DNA from: an uncultured Lachnospiraceae bacterium
GTDB lineage: Bacteria; Bacillota; Clostridia; Lachnospirales; Lachnospiraceae
NCBI GenBank assembly: GCA_944383965.1
Contig: CALWRQ010000015.1
Coordinates: 1 to 35,578, forward strand
DNA length: 35,578 nucleotides
Direction of reading: 5' to 3'
In this document: in pieces, positions 15,703-23,322 of the stretch
Position numbering within the stretch: position 1 is the stretch's first letter
How the letters are laid out: every line of letters starts with the position of its first letter
Translations under genes and position numbers: made by a program
Notes under the pieces: generated by a model
What the model saw: the letters and a program-made list of their open reading frames with translations, nothing else
The model's database searches: none
What the model was told of the DNA's origin: nothing

Positions 15703-16641
15703 ATGAAAATAAGTACTCTGGAATATTTTGTTGCGCTTGCTGAATATCAGTCCATCAATAAAGCGGCCCAGTCTCTTTATATTGCCCAGCCCAGTCTGTC
15801 AAAAGCCTTAAGCAGGATGGAAGAGGAAATCGGAGTCCCCCTTTTTCTGAGGGAAGCCAAGGGAATCCGCCTTACGGAAGCAGGCGAAAAAATCCTGCCT
15901 GAAGCCAGACAGGTGCTGAAATACTATCAGGGCTGGAAGGATCTGGCGAACACTGACTCGCTTGAGGAAATAGAAATCTATACGCAGAGCGTATTCGCCC
16001 ACTTTTTTCTGCCTAACATTCTTCTGGATTTCAAAAAAGCCTATCCCGGTGTGAAGGTGACCCTGAACCCGGTTCTGAAGCCGGGAGAATATATTTCCCG
16101 GGAAACCGGCAAGCCTGTTCTCTGCCTGGTGGTATGCAACAGTACTCTGCGGGAGCAGTTTACCGAAAAGCAGGGCAGTGCTCCTCTCCGGCTTATGGAC
16201 GGAGAATATCAGTGTATCCTGAACCCATCCAGCCCTTTGGCCGGCTGCGAATCGGTCACGGTAAAAGATCTCCGGGACCTTTACTTTACAATGGCGCATT
16301 TTAAGGGAACCCTGAAGGATGACAGTTTTCTCTATCCCTTATTTCGCGAGCTGTTCAGTACCATTCCCGGTTCACACACCATGGAAGCGGAATCCCTGGC
16401 CAATGTGGTTTCTCTGATTGCCAGAAATCCTGAAGTGTTCACCATCTCCTACTTTCCTATTGTCTGCCTGGCAGAAGGCATGCAGGACAAGCTGTCCCAT
16501 ATTCCTCTGCAGGGCTGGGACCTGAGACAGGCCTCCTACCTTTTTTTCTCTCAGAGTGCCTGCCGGCAGCATCCTGCTCTTAAAGAACTGATCCATCTTA
16601 TCAGAAGCGGTATGGCTGAACTGCAAAACAGACGGCTCTGA
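15703..16641 (+). CDS. LysR-family transcriptional regulator
   Basis: A 312-residue LysR regulator. The winged helix-turn-helix is at about residues 1-60, with QSINKAAQSLYIAQPSLSKAL and a typical LF.R....LTEAG run. The effector-binding domain follows from about residue 90. GGAGG lies 7 bases before the ATG. It is divergent from the methyltransferase/dehydrogenase/transporter operon, the usual arrangement for an activator and its target, and carries a T-N11-A dyad in its leader. Its last codons are part of a terminator stem. The effector is unknown, presumably a substrate or product of the operon. Confidence 0.93.
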   Translation: MKISTLEYFVALAEYQSINKAAQSLYIAQPSLSKALSRMEEEIGVPLFLREAKGIRLTEAGEKILPEARQVLKYYQGWKDLANTDSLEEIEIYTQSVFAHFFLPNILLDFKKAYPGVKVTLNPVLKPGEYISRETGKPVLCLVVCNSTLREQFTEKQGSAPLRLMDGEYQCILNPSSPLAGCESVTVKDLRDLYFTMAHFKGTLKDDSFLYPLFRELFSTIPGSHTMEAESLANVVSLIARNPEVFTISYFPIVCLAEGMQDKLSHIPLQGWDLRQASYLFFSQSACRQHPALKELIHLIRSGMAELQNRRL

Positions 16642-16654
16642 TTTCTCAGAGCCG
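16624..16654 (-). terminator. Terminator between convergent LysR and AKR genes
   Basis: A 9-bp perfect stem (CGGCTCTGA, 16633-16641, with 16646-16654) has loop TTTC. On the minus strand TGTTTTG follows, so it mainly ends the aldo/keto reductase transcript. The plus strand has a T-run only about 17 bases later. Confidence 0.7.
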
Positions 16655-16666
16655 CCTGCCGGCTGA

Positions 16667-17818
16667 TCATTTTTTTATAAAGATTTTTCGTGCCCGTTTC
16701 ATATTTTCCCGGATGTCAACGCCAAACGGGCAGTTCGGCTCACATCTGCCGCACATCAGACAATCATCGGCCGTAGCGGAAAGGGCCCGGTAATGCTGCT
16801 CCACAGTCTCCGGAACCGTATCCTGATGCTCCGCCAGATCCAGAAACTTGGTTACGGCAGCGATGTCTATATGAGCCGGACAGGGCTGGCAGTGATTGCA
16901 GTACATACAGCGCCCTGTCATACGGATTCTGCTTCCTCCGCTGAAAATATGAGCATAGCTTCGTTCTTCCGGAGATGTCCGGTAATACTTCCCTGCTTCT
17001 TCCACTTCTTCCGGAGTATGGCAGCCGATGAGCACCACCTTTACTCCGTTCCGATCCAGGCAGTATTGAATGCACTGAGGCACTGTCAGTGCTGCACCGA
17101 ACGGCGAAGTATCCGCTTGCAGAAGGGTGCCTGCTCCCAGCGCTTTCATGACCGTGATCGCCACCCCCGTCGTTTCGCAGGCGGAGTACAGCTTCTGACG
17201 TGTTTCATCCGCTGCAAGCCCGGCCTGCTCCATTCCCTTAAACTCCATCAGGTCGGAAATCTCCGTATCGGCAGCCTCCATGTCATAAGCCGGATTGATG
17301 CTGAACATCAGCACATCGATCCACCCGCTCTCCACCGCTTTCAGGGCAATGCCGGGATTATGAGAGCTCATGCCGATATGGCGGATGATTCCCTTTTCCT
17401 TCAGTTCCTTTGCATATTCCAGCACCGGTCCCTCGAAAACCGTCCGGAAATCCTCTTCACTGTCAATGTAATGGATCATCCCCACATCGATGTAATCCGT
17501 ATGCAGCCGTTCCAGCAGATCCTGAAACGAGCGCTTTGTTTTTTCCAGGTCTCTGGTCCTGGTATACTGCCCGTCCTCGTATACCGTACAGAGGTGGCCC
17601 TGAATGATAAAACGGTCCCGCCGTCCCTGCAGCGCCGTCCCCAGATGATCCCTGGTAGGTGCCTGCGGCATAAAAACATCAATATAATTGATGCCGTTTC
17701 TTTCTGCCGCATCCACAATTGCCGTACTTTCTTCTTCCGTAAGTCCGTTGAACCATTCTCCGCCAAGTCCGATCTCACTGACCTTCAGTCCGGTTCTTCC
17801 CAGTATTCTGTATTCCAT
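16667..17818 (-). CDS. Aldo/keto reductase with C-terminal 4Fe-4S ferredoxin domain
   Basis: A 383-residue protein: AKR barrel (about 1-290) followed by two four-cysteine clusters, [11 protein letters not shown] and [12 protein letters not shown], expected to bind two 4Fe-4S centres. The fold motifs are clear ([30 protein letters not shown]). However, of the usual Asp-Tyr-Lys-His tetrad only Asp47 and His116 are visible. The Tyr position falls in MPQAPTR (about 52), and the Lys position in IIQGH (about 73) holds Gln. The start at 17818 is preferred to a longer frame because GGAGG lies 10 bases before it. It is divergent from an HxlR regulator. Reaction unknown. An electron-transfer role is possible. 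Confidence 0.88.
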   Translation of the reverse strand: MEYRILGRTGLKVSEIGLGGEWFNGLTEEESTAIVDAAERNGINYIDVFMPQAPTRDHLGTALQGRRDRFIIQGHLCTVYEDGQYTRTRDLEKTKRSFQDLLERLHTDYIDVGMIHYIDSEEDFRTVFEGPVLEYAKELKEKGIIRHIGMSSHNPGIALKAVESGWIDVLMFSINPAYDMEAADTEISDLMEFKGMEQAGLAADETRQKLYSACETTGVAITVMKALGAGTLLQADTSPFGAALTVPQCIQYCLDRNGVKVVLIGCHTPEEVEEAGKYYRTSPEERSYAHIFSGGSRIRMTGRCMYCNHCQPCPAHIDIAAVTKFLDLAEHQDTVPETVEQHYRALSATADDCLMCGRCEPNCPFGVDIRENMKRARKIFIKK

Positions 17819-17896
17819 AGCTCCTTTTCCTCCTTGTTCAGCGCCCGGGACTGCCGCACTGACAGGGAAATTCATTCTTCCCATAGAAAATTCAGG

Positions 17897-17924
17897 TTGC
17901 AATACCGGCAGGGCAAGATATACT
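17897..17924 (+). promoter_or_regulatory. Promoter of the HxlR gene
   Basis: TTGCAA (17897-17902), 16 bases, TATACT (17919-17924). It overlaps the divergent AKR promoter region. Confidence 0.55.
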
Positions 17925-17927
17925 TAT

Positions 17928-17956
17928 ACTATATCCATCTTCCTTTTTTTCAGCAA
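17928..17956 (-). promoter_or_regulatory. Promoter of the aldo/keto reductase gene
   Basis: On the minus strand TTGCTG (17951-17956), 17 bases, TATAGT (17928-17933). It is interleaved with the HxlR promoter, so one bound regulator could affect both genes. Confidence 0.6.
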
Positions 17957-17978
17957 GTACGCACATTATTTTCAGAAA

Positions 17979-17994
17979 GTGAAAAAATTTTCAC
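17979..17994. promoter_or_regulatory. Palindrome GTGAAAA-N2-TTTTCAC, candidate HxlR operator
   Basis: Seven-base perfect arms with a 2-base centre lie about 20 bases before the HxlR start codon and just upstream of the AKR -35. The position suits binding by the HxlR protein to control one or both genes. Confidence 0.55.
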
Positions 17995-18013
17995 CATTGG
18001 AGGACAACTCAGA

Positions 18014-18403
18014 ATGAATAAAATCATGGTCACCTGTGAAATGGAAGTTACATTGAAAATGATCGGCGGGAAATGCAAGCCTCTGATCCTGGACAGTCTG
18101 ATACAAAACGGAACGCAGAGATTCAGCGAACTGATGCGCCGGATCACACAGGTTTCCCAGCGAACCCTGACCAATCAGCTTCGGGAGCTGGAGCAGGACG
18201 GTCTGATCCTCCGTACGGCTTATCCGGAAGTTCCCCCCAGGGTGGAATACTCTGTTACTCCCAAAGGAAGATCCCTGGAACCTCTTCTCGAGCTGATGTG
18301 TCAATGGGGCGAACAGAATATTGACGACCGTTTTGTAATGACCAATCCCCAATGCGCCGACCGAACAGACGACGCTTTTCTTTCCCCGGAAACAGACCGG
18401 TAA
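18014..18403 (+). CDS. HxlR-family winged-helix regulator
   Basis: A 129-residue DNA-binding protein with the HxlR pattern: Cys8 near the N-terminus, [43 protein letters not shown] (the recognition helix region by position about 36-65) and [16 protein letters not shown]. Some HxlR proteins sense electrophiles or disulfide stress through the N-terminal Cys. Here the usual Trp after GGK is Cys21, giving two nearby cysteines. The frame is open far upstream, but the ATG at 18014 is preceded by GGAGG at 10 bases. It is divergent from the iron-sulfur aldo/keto reductase, its likely target. Confidence 0.92.
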   Translation: MNKIMVTCEMEVTLKMIGGKCKPLILDSLIQNGTQRFSELMRRITQVSQRTLTNQLRELEQDGLILRTAYPEVPPRVEYSVTPKGRSLEPLLELMCQWGEQNIDDRFVMTNPQCADRTDDAFLSPETDR

Positions 18404-18420
18404 ACAATAGAACTCCAAAC

Positions 18421-18463
18421 AAAGGCTGCCGCGGAGATTTTCTTCTCCGCGGCAGCCTTTTTC
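18421..18463. terminator. Strong bidirectional terminator between HxlR and pyrD
   Basis: A 17-bp perfect stem (AAAGGCTGCCGCGGAGA, 18421-18437, with 18444-18460) has a 6-base loop and T-runs on the plus strand and A-rich flank on the other. It ends the HxlR transcript and can also end pyrFKD. Confidence 0.92.
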
Positions 18464-18480
18464 ATTTTCAATCGGAATAT

Positions 18481-19383
18481 TTACTTTACTGCTCCGATCA
18501 GCTCTTTTACGTCCTCCACGCCATACTTCTTCATGTAGGCTTCAATGCCGTCCACAATTTCCATGGTCGCATAGGGATTGAAGAAATTAGCTGTTCCTAC
18601 GGAAACTGCCGTGGCTCCTGCCAGCAGGAACTCTATGGCATCTTCCGCCGTGGTCACTCCTCCCATACCGATAATGGGAAGCTTCACTGCATTGGCCGCC
18701 TGATAGACCATACGCACCGCTACCGGTTTCACCGCAGGCCCGGAAAATCCCCCGGTCTTATTGGCCAGAGCAAAGGTACGGCGATGAATATCGATCTTCA
18801 TGCCTGTAAGCGTATTGATCAGGGACAGAGCATCCGCTCCGCCGGCCTCTGCTGCCTTCGCCATCACCGTAATATCCGTCACGTTGGGGCTGAGCTTCAT
18901 GATCACCGGCTGCTTCGCATGCCGCTTTACCTCTCTGGTAATGGCCTCTACCGCTTTGGGATCCTGACCGAAAGCGATTCCTCCCTCTTTTACGTTCGGG
19001 CAGGAAATATTGATCTCCAGCAGATCTGCTGCCGTGTCTCCCAGACGCTCCACCACTTCCACATAATCTTCTGTGGTCTTCCCGCACACATTGACAATGA
19101 TCCTGGTATCATACTGCTTCAGAAAGGGAATATCTCTCTCTATAAACACATCGATTCCCGGATTCTGAAGACCGATGGCATTTAACATTCCCCCGTAGAC
19201 CTCTGCAATACGGGGTGTGGGATTTCCCGGCCACGGCACATTGGCCACTCCCTTGGTCACAACGGCTCCCAGGCGGTTTAAATCCACCATCTCCCCGTAC
19301 TCCGCTCCGGATCCGAAGGTCCCGGATGCCGTCATCACCGGATTTTTCAGTTCCACACCGGCTATGGTCACTCTCGTATCCAT
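18481..19383 (-). CDS. pyrD: Dihydroorotate dehydrogenase, type 1B catalytic subunit
   Basis: PyrD oxidises dihydroorotate to orotate with FMN. In the 1B form it passes electrons through PyrK to NAD. The 300-residue protein has the N-terminal VELKNPVMTASGTFGSG and the active-site cysteine in INISCPNVKEGG, which marks class 1B. LINTLTG and IIGMGGV near the C-terminus contact flavin and phosphate in this family. The ATG shares one base with the pyrK stop (TGATG), so the two subunits are translationally coupled. It is the last gene of pyrF-pyrK-pyrD. Confidence 0.97.
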   Translation of the reverse strand: MDTRVTIAGVELKNPVMTASGTFGSGAEYGEMVDLNRLGAVVTKGVANVPWPGNPTPRIAEVYGGMLNAIGLQNPGIDVFIERDIPFLKQYDTRIIVNVCGKTTEDYVEVVERLGDTAADLLEINISCPNVKEGGIAFGQDPKAVEAITREVKRHAKQPVIMKLSPNVTDITVMAKAAEAGGADALSLINTLTGMKIDIHRRTFALANKTGGFSGPAVKPVAVRMVYQAANAVKLPIIGMGGVTTAEDAIEFLLAGATAVSVGTANFFNPYATMEIVDGIEAYMKKYGVEDVKELIGAVK

Positions 19384-20147
19384 CAGATCTCCACCTCCTC
19401 AGCCGCAAATACGGGACCGTCCTTGCAGATCCTTTTATTATGCACATGGGAATGATGATCCACTTCTTTGGACTGACATACGCAGGCTAAGCAGGCTCCG
19501 ATGCCGCATGCCATTTTCTCTTCCAGAGAAATGTAGCATTCCAGATTTTTCTCTGCCGCATAGGCTTTGATGGCCCGAAGCATGGGAGTAGGGCCGCAGG
19601 CAAAGATCACGTCTCCTTCCACGCCATTCTCCCGGACCGCATCCAGTACATTTCCCTTTGTTCCTGCACTTCCGTCCTCCGTGGCAACATATACATTTCC
19701 ATACGGTGCAAATTCCTCATTTAAGAACAGCTCATCCCGGTATCCCAGTACGGCTGTCCGTTCGCAATCCAGCTCCTTCATCAGCTCCAGCATGGGCGGA
19801 ATTCCGATCCCGCCGCCCATGAGGATGGCTTTTTTCCCTTTCAGCGGAAATCCGTTTCCCAGAGGGCCCATCACCTGAACCCGTTCTCCCGCCCGGTAAT
19901 GGGAAAACTCTTCCGTTCCGGCTCCTGCCACCCGGTACACAATGCGCAGTTCTCCCTTTTCCCGGTCAATCCCGCAGAGGCTGATCGGTCTGGGAAGAAG
20001 TCTGGACGGATCCTTCGTATAAACAGAAATAAACTGGCCCGCCTTTGCCTCTCCGGCAATCCGAGGCGCATACAGCACCATGCTGTATACTCCCTCTGCC
20101 AGTTTTTCCTGGCTTCTTACTTCTGCTTCTGTCTTTACCTGTGCCAT
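19383..20147 (-). CDS. pyrK: Dihydroorotate dehydrogenase electron transfer subunit
   Basis: PyrK carries FAD and a 2Fe-2S cluster and links PyrD to NAD in the type 1B heterotetramer. The FAD motif RPISL is at 53-57 and the nucleotide-binding GGGIGIPP at 111-118. The cluster cysteines fit Cys214, Cys219, Cys222 and Cys241 in KMACGIGACLAC and RICKDGPVF. The length (254) is normal. AAGGAG lies 6 bases before the start, with the same spacer GTTTC before ATG as purD. It follows pyrF by 16 bases and overlaps pyrD by one base. Confidence 0.97.
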   Translation of the reverse strand: MAQVKTEAEVRSQEKLAEGVYSMVLYAPRIAGEAKAGQFISVYTKDPSRLLPRPISLCGIDREKGELRIVYRVAGAGTEEFSHYRAGERVQVMGPLGNGFPLKGKKAILMGGGIGIPPMLELMKELDCERTAVLGYRDELFLNEEFAPYGNVYVATEDGSAGTKGNVLDAVRENGVEGDVIFACGPTPMLRAIKAYAAEKNLECYISLEEKMACGIGACLACVCQSKEVDHHSHVHNKRICKDGPVFAAEEVEI

Positions 20148-20163
20148 GAAACGCTCCTTCCGA

Positions 20164-21081
20164 TCACAGTACCCGGTTGATATCGGCTACCATATCCACT
20201 ACTGCCTGTCTGGATGCCTCCCCGAAATGCTCCGGACCGAATTTGTCATAAGGTGCTTTCTTATACGCTGCGATGATTCCTCTGGAGGAATTTACGATTG
20301 CTCCCAGTCCGTCCTCATTAAAGCAGTGCTTCAGATCCTCTGCCGTACCGCCCTGTGCTCCATAGCCGGGAACAAGGAAATAGGTATGCGGCATGAGCTT
20401 TCTCAGGATTTTGCTCATCTCCGGATAGGTAGCTCCCACTACGGCTCCCACATCGCTGTAATCTCCGTCCATGCAGTCCTGGCCCCATTCCATCACCTTT
20501 TCCGCTACCAGCTCGTAAACCGGTTTTCCGTTTACCAGCTGATCCTGGAATTCTCCGCTGGAAGGATTGGATGTCTTTACCAGAACAAAAATTCCCTTGT
20601 CTTCTTTTTTGCACACATCCACAAAGGGTTTCACTCCGTCTGTTCCAAGATAGGGATTCACAGTCACCATATCCGTATGGAATCCGGACAGTGTTCTGCT
20701 TCCTACCTGAACCGTACCGATATGAGCGGTGGCATAAGCAGCGGAAGTGGAACCGATATCTCCTCTCTTGGCATCTCCGATCACGATCAGACCCTTCTCC
20801 TGGCAGTAGTCTACCGTTCTCTGATATACCTTCAGACCCTCGATCCCGAACTGCTCATACATGGCAATCTGGGGCTTTACCGCCGGAATCAGATCCCAGG
20901 TATGATCCACGATCTCCTTGTTGAACTGCCAGATGGCTTCTGCTGCTCCCTCCAGTGTTTCTCCGAACTCCTCAAATGCTTTCTTCACCACATGCTCCGG
21001 AATGTAGCTCAGCATGGGATCCAGTCCCACGCACACCGGAGCCTTTGTCTCCTGAATCTTTTTTACCAGACGGTTGATCAT
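20164..21081 (-). CDS. pyrF: Orotidine-5'-phosphate decarboxylase, type 2
   Basis: PyrF removes CO2 from OMP to give UMP, the last step of the pathway. The 305 residues are the length of the type 2 subfamily, longer than the roughly 240-residue type 1. The catalytic Asp/Lys cluster is in VIGDAKRGDIGSTSAAYA, and substrate-binding motifs include VCVGLDP, VNPYLGTDGV and PGYGAQGG. GAGGAGG lies 5 bases before the ATG. It is the first gene of pyrF-pyrK-pyrD, so consecutive enzymes from dihydroorotate to UMP, apart from PyrE, are made together. Confidence 0.97.
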   Translation of the reverse strand: MINRLVKKIQETKAPVCVGLDPMLSYIPEHVVKKAFEEFGETLEGAAEAIWQFNKEIVDHTWDLIPAVKPQIAMYEQFGIEGLKVYQRTVDYCQEKGLIVIGDAKRGDIGSTSAAYATAHIGTVQVGSRTLSGFHTDMVTVNPYLGTDGVKPFVDVCKKEDKGIFVLVKTSNPSSGEFQDQLVNGKPVYELVAEKVMEWGQDCMDGDYSDVGAVVGATYPEMSKILRKLMPHTYFLVPGYGAQGGTAEDLKHCFNEDGLGAIVNSSRGIIAAYKKAPYDKFGPEHFGEASRQAVVDMVADINRVL

Positions 21082-21120
21082 GGCGTCCTCCTCTTATTTA
21101 TCATATTTTCCTTATCTGCT

Positions 21121-21144
21121 CCAGACCGCTTCTATCCGGCCTGG
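21121..21144 (-). promoter_or_regulatory. Stem-loop in the pyrF leader
   Basis: In the predicted leader RNA the arms CCAGGCCG and CGGTCTGG form an 8-bp stem (one G-U pair) with an 8-base loop, GATAGAAG. No T-run follows, so it is not a terminator. A regulatory or stabilising role is possible. It does not match the PyrR loop consensus well. Confidence 0.4.
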
Positions 21145-21156
21145 CTTATCCTTTTT

Positions 21157-21185
21157 ATTCTATCATATCATGCCTGTCCTTTCAA
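21157..21185 (-). promoter_or_regulatory. Promoter of pyrFKD
   Basis: On the minus strand TTGAAA (21180-21185), 17 bases, TAGAAT (21157-21162). The -35 overlaps the last codons of the upstream LysR gene. Hexamers and spacing equal those of the pyrE promoter. Confidence 0.75.
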
Positions 21186-22081
21186 GGCATTTGCGCCTCT
21201 CCTCTCTCCCTTCCGTACTCCCTTGCCAGATCCATAAAAGTCTTCATCCTTTCTGTCAGAAACTTGCTTTTATGCCAGATCAGATTCATATTCCGGCGGA
21301 TGGGACGCTTCAGGGGAAGGCGTATGATCCGCCCTCTTTCCAGATCCTCTTTCACCAGCAGAAACGGGAGCACTGCCACTCCCAGCCCTTCCTCCACTCC
21401 GCGGACAATGGCCTGGCTGCTGGTACTCTCCCATCTGGGTTCGATCCGGATCTCCCGCAGGGCGAAATAAGCATCCACAATGTCCCTTCCCGCACTTCCC
21501 TTCTCCCTCATCAGCATAGGATACTGAGCCAGTTCTGCCAGGGTGATCTCCTCTTTTTCAGTCAGGGGATGTCCCACAGGGGCAATGGCGCACAGCTCAT
21601 CGGCCATAAAAGGCTCTATTGCAATCCCTTCCAGCTGCGGACTGCTCTCTACCAGTCCAAGATCCACTTTATTTTCCTCAATGTCCCGCTCCACAGATCG
21701 GGAACTCCCTATGGTTGCTTTTACGGTCAGTTCCGGATATTTCTGCTGAAGCCGTTTCAGCAGCTCCGGAAGGATATGAGTCCCGATCGCAATGCTCGCT
21801 CCTACCCGCAGGGTTCCGATGGCATCCCAGTTGCGGATCCTTTTTTCCATTTCATCAAACAGGCCTTCCACATGAACCGCATACTCATACAGTTCCTTTC
21901 CGCAGTCTGTAGGATAGATCCTTCTTCCGATCCGTTCAAACAGACACACCCCATAATAATCCTCCAGTTCCCTCAGTGCCAGGCTCACTGACGGCTGGGC
22001 CAGGTGGAGCTCCCGGGAAGCTTTGGTCACACTCCCGTTCCGAAAAACCGATACAAAGATTCTCATATGACGAAGGGTCAT
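21182..22081 (-). CDS. LysR-family regulator next to the ChrA pair
   Basis: A 299-residue LysR regulator of the CysL/CbbR-like type. The helix-turn-helix is at about 1-60 (GSVTKASRELHLAQPSVSLALRELED region), followed by LFERIGRRIYPTDCG. The effector domain begins LRVGASIAIGTHILPELLK. AAGGAGG lies 6 bases before the ATG. It is divergent from two ChrA-like genes, with a 24-base palindrome between them at about -65 from the chr promoter start, the classic LysR position. It is therefore the likely activator of those transporters. Its end overlaps the -35 of pyrF, so pyrF may also receive read-through. Confidence 0.93.
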   Translation of the reverse strand: MTLRHMRIFVSVFRNGSVTKASRELHLAQPSVSLALRELEDYYGVCLFERIGRRIYPTDCGKELYEYAVHVEGLFDEMEKRIRNWDAIGTLRVGASIAIGTHILPELLKRLQQKYPELTVKATIGSSRSVERDIEENKVDLGLVESSPQLEGIAIEPFMADELCAIAPVGHPLTEKEEITLAELAQYPMLMREKGSAGRDIVDAYFALREIRIEPRWESTSSQAIVRGVEEGLGVAVLPFLLVKEDLERGRIIRLPLKRPIRRNMNLIWHKSKFLTERMKTFMDLAREYGRERGEAQMP

Positions 22082-22095
22082 TTCCTACCTCCTTG

Positions 22096-22119
22096 ATATA
22101 TAATAAATTCATTATATAT
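22096..22119. promoter_or_regulatory. Palindrome ATATATAAT-N6-ATTATATAT, likely LysR site
   Basis: Nine-base perfect arms with a 6-base centre lie in the divergent region. The centre is about 65 bases before the predicted start of the chr transcript and near the LysR ribosome binding site, fitting activation of one gene and repression of the other. Confidence 0.65.
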
Positions 22120-22137
22120 TTGATATAATAATACTAT

Positions 22138-22166
22138 TTTACATATAAAACAACCCTGCCTATAAT
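22138..22166 (+). promoter_or_regulatory. Promoter of the ChrA pair
   Basis: TTTACA (22138-22143), 17 bases, TATAAT (22161-22166), followed by AAGGAGG and the first ChrA start codon. Confidence 0.8.
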
Positions 22167-22192
22167 GGACCCTGAAGGAGGAAACAATTATC

Positions 22193-22756
22193 ATGGAAAG
22201 TAAAAAAAATGTACTGCTCAAACTTTTTATTTCAACTTTATATCTGAGTGCTTTTACCTTCGGAGGCGGCTATGTGATCGTCTCTCTTTTAAAGAAAAAA
22301 TTCGTAGATCAGCTGCACTGGATCGACGAGGATGAAATGCTGGATCTGGTAGCAATCGCCCAGTCTTCTCCCGGAGCCATCGCTGTAAACGGAGCGATCG
22401 TAGTCGGCTATAAGCTGGCCGGCATTCCGGGAACCATTACGGCAATCACCGCTACCATCCTGCCCCCCTTCATCATCATCTCCATGATCTCTGTTCTGTA
22501 CAGTGTGTTCCGGGACAATATCATCGTAAATCAGATGCTGGAAGGAATGCAGGCCGGGGTAGGCGCAGTAATCGCCTCCGTAGTATTTGAAATGGGGCGC
22601 GGCATCTGCCACGGCAAAAATCCCGCGTCCATCGCTATCATGGTCGGAGCTTTCATCGCCTGCATGGCCGGTGTCAGCGTTATCTATGTGGTCCTTGCCT
22701 GCGGAGCCATCGGTCTGGCACGTACCTGCCTGTTCAGAAAGGAGTCTCATTCATGA
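22193..22756 (+). CDS. ChrA-family transporter, first half-size subunit
   Basis: A 187-residue membrane protein of the short-chain chromate ion transporter family. It has the family motifs FTFGGGYVIVSLL near residue 21 and AQSSPGAIAVNGAIVVGYKLAGIPG, then three or four more hydrophobic segments. Full-length ChrA proteins carry two such halves. Here the halves are separate genes, overlapping by ATGA, and probably form a heterodimer. AAGGAGG lies 11 bases before the ATG, a slightly long spacing. The substrate could be chromate, sulfate or another anion. Sequence alone does not tell. Confidence 0.9.
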   Translation: MESKKNVLLKLFISTLYLSAFTFGGGYVIVSLLKKKFVDQLHWIDEDEMLDLVAIAQSSPGAIAVNGAIVVGYKLAGIPGTITAITATILPPFIIISMISVLYSVFRDNIIVNQMLEGMQAGVGAVIASVVFEMGRGICHGKNPASIAIMVGAFIACMAGVSVIYVVLACGAIGLARTCLFRKESHS

Positions 22757-23322
22757 TCTACTTACAGCTTTTTCTCAGTTTCATCCAGATCGGACTTTTC
22801 AGCTTCGGAGGCGGATACGCTGCCATGCCTCTGATTCAGGAACAGGTAACTGCCATCCATCCCTGGCTGTCCATGACGGAGTTCACAGACCTGATCACCA
22901 TCTCTCAGATGACTCCGGGACCCATTGCTGTCAATTCCGCCACCTTCGTAGGAATCAAGATTGCGGGAATTCCGGGAGCCATCGCCGCCACCGTGGGCTG
23001 TATCCTGCCTTCCTGCATCATTGTGACTCTCATAGCCAGACTCTATCTGAAATATCGGAATATGTCCGTTCTCCAGGGCGTTCTTAACTCTCTGCGTCCG
23101 GCCGTCGTAGCCATGATCGCCGCTGCGGGCATTTCCATCCTGATCACCGCTTTCTGGGGAAGCGAATCGGTCATTTCCCTTTCCGGAACCAGCTGGATCA
23201 TGGTCCTGATCTTTGCCGTTTCCGTCGTGCTGATCCAGAAAGTCGGAATGAATCCCATACTGGTCATGGTCCTGGCCGGAGTGATAAAAGCCGTTGTCTA
23301 CATAGCCGGAAACGGATTCTGA
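22753..23322 (+). CDS. ChrA-family transporter, second half-size subunit
   Basis: The partner of the preceding gene, 189 residues. It carries SFGGGYAAMPLI near residue 17 and SQMTPGPIAVNSATFVGIKIAGIPG, the same two ChrA signatures in a diverged copy, and about five to six membrane segments. Its start overlaps the first subunit by four bases. Its last 25 bases overlap the 3' end of the convergent cytidylate-kinase-like gene, so the two transcripts are complementary there. Confidence 0.9.
   Translation: MIYLQLFLSFIQIGLFSFGGGYAAMPLIQEQVTAIHPWLSMTEFTDLITISQMTPGPIAVNSATFVGIKIAGIPGAIAATVGCILPSCIIVTLIARLYLKYRNMSVLQGVLNSLRPAVVAMIAAAGISILITAFWGSESVISLSGTSWIMVLIFAVSVVLIQKVGMNPILVMVLAGVIKAVVYIAGNGF

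Noticed and set aside
16793..18013. The HxlR frame extends about 400 codons upstream
   Set aside because: The upstream part is the antisense of the aldo/keto reductase. GGAGG and ATG at 18014 mark the real start.
21082..21160. PyrR attenuator for pyrFKD
   Set aside because: A stem-loop is present, but there is no terminator with a T-run and the loop does not match the PyrR-binding consensus.
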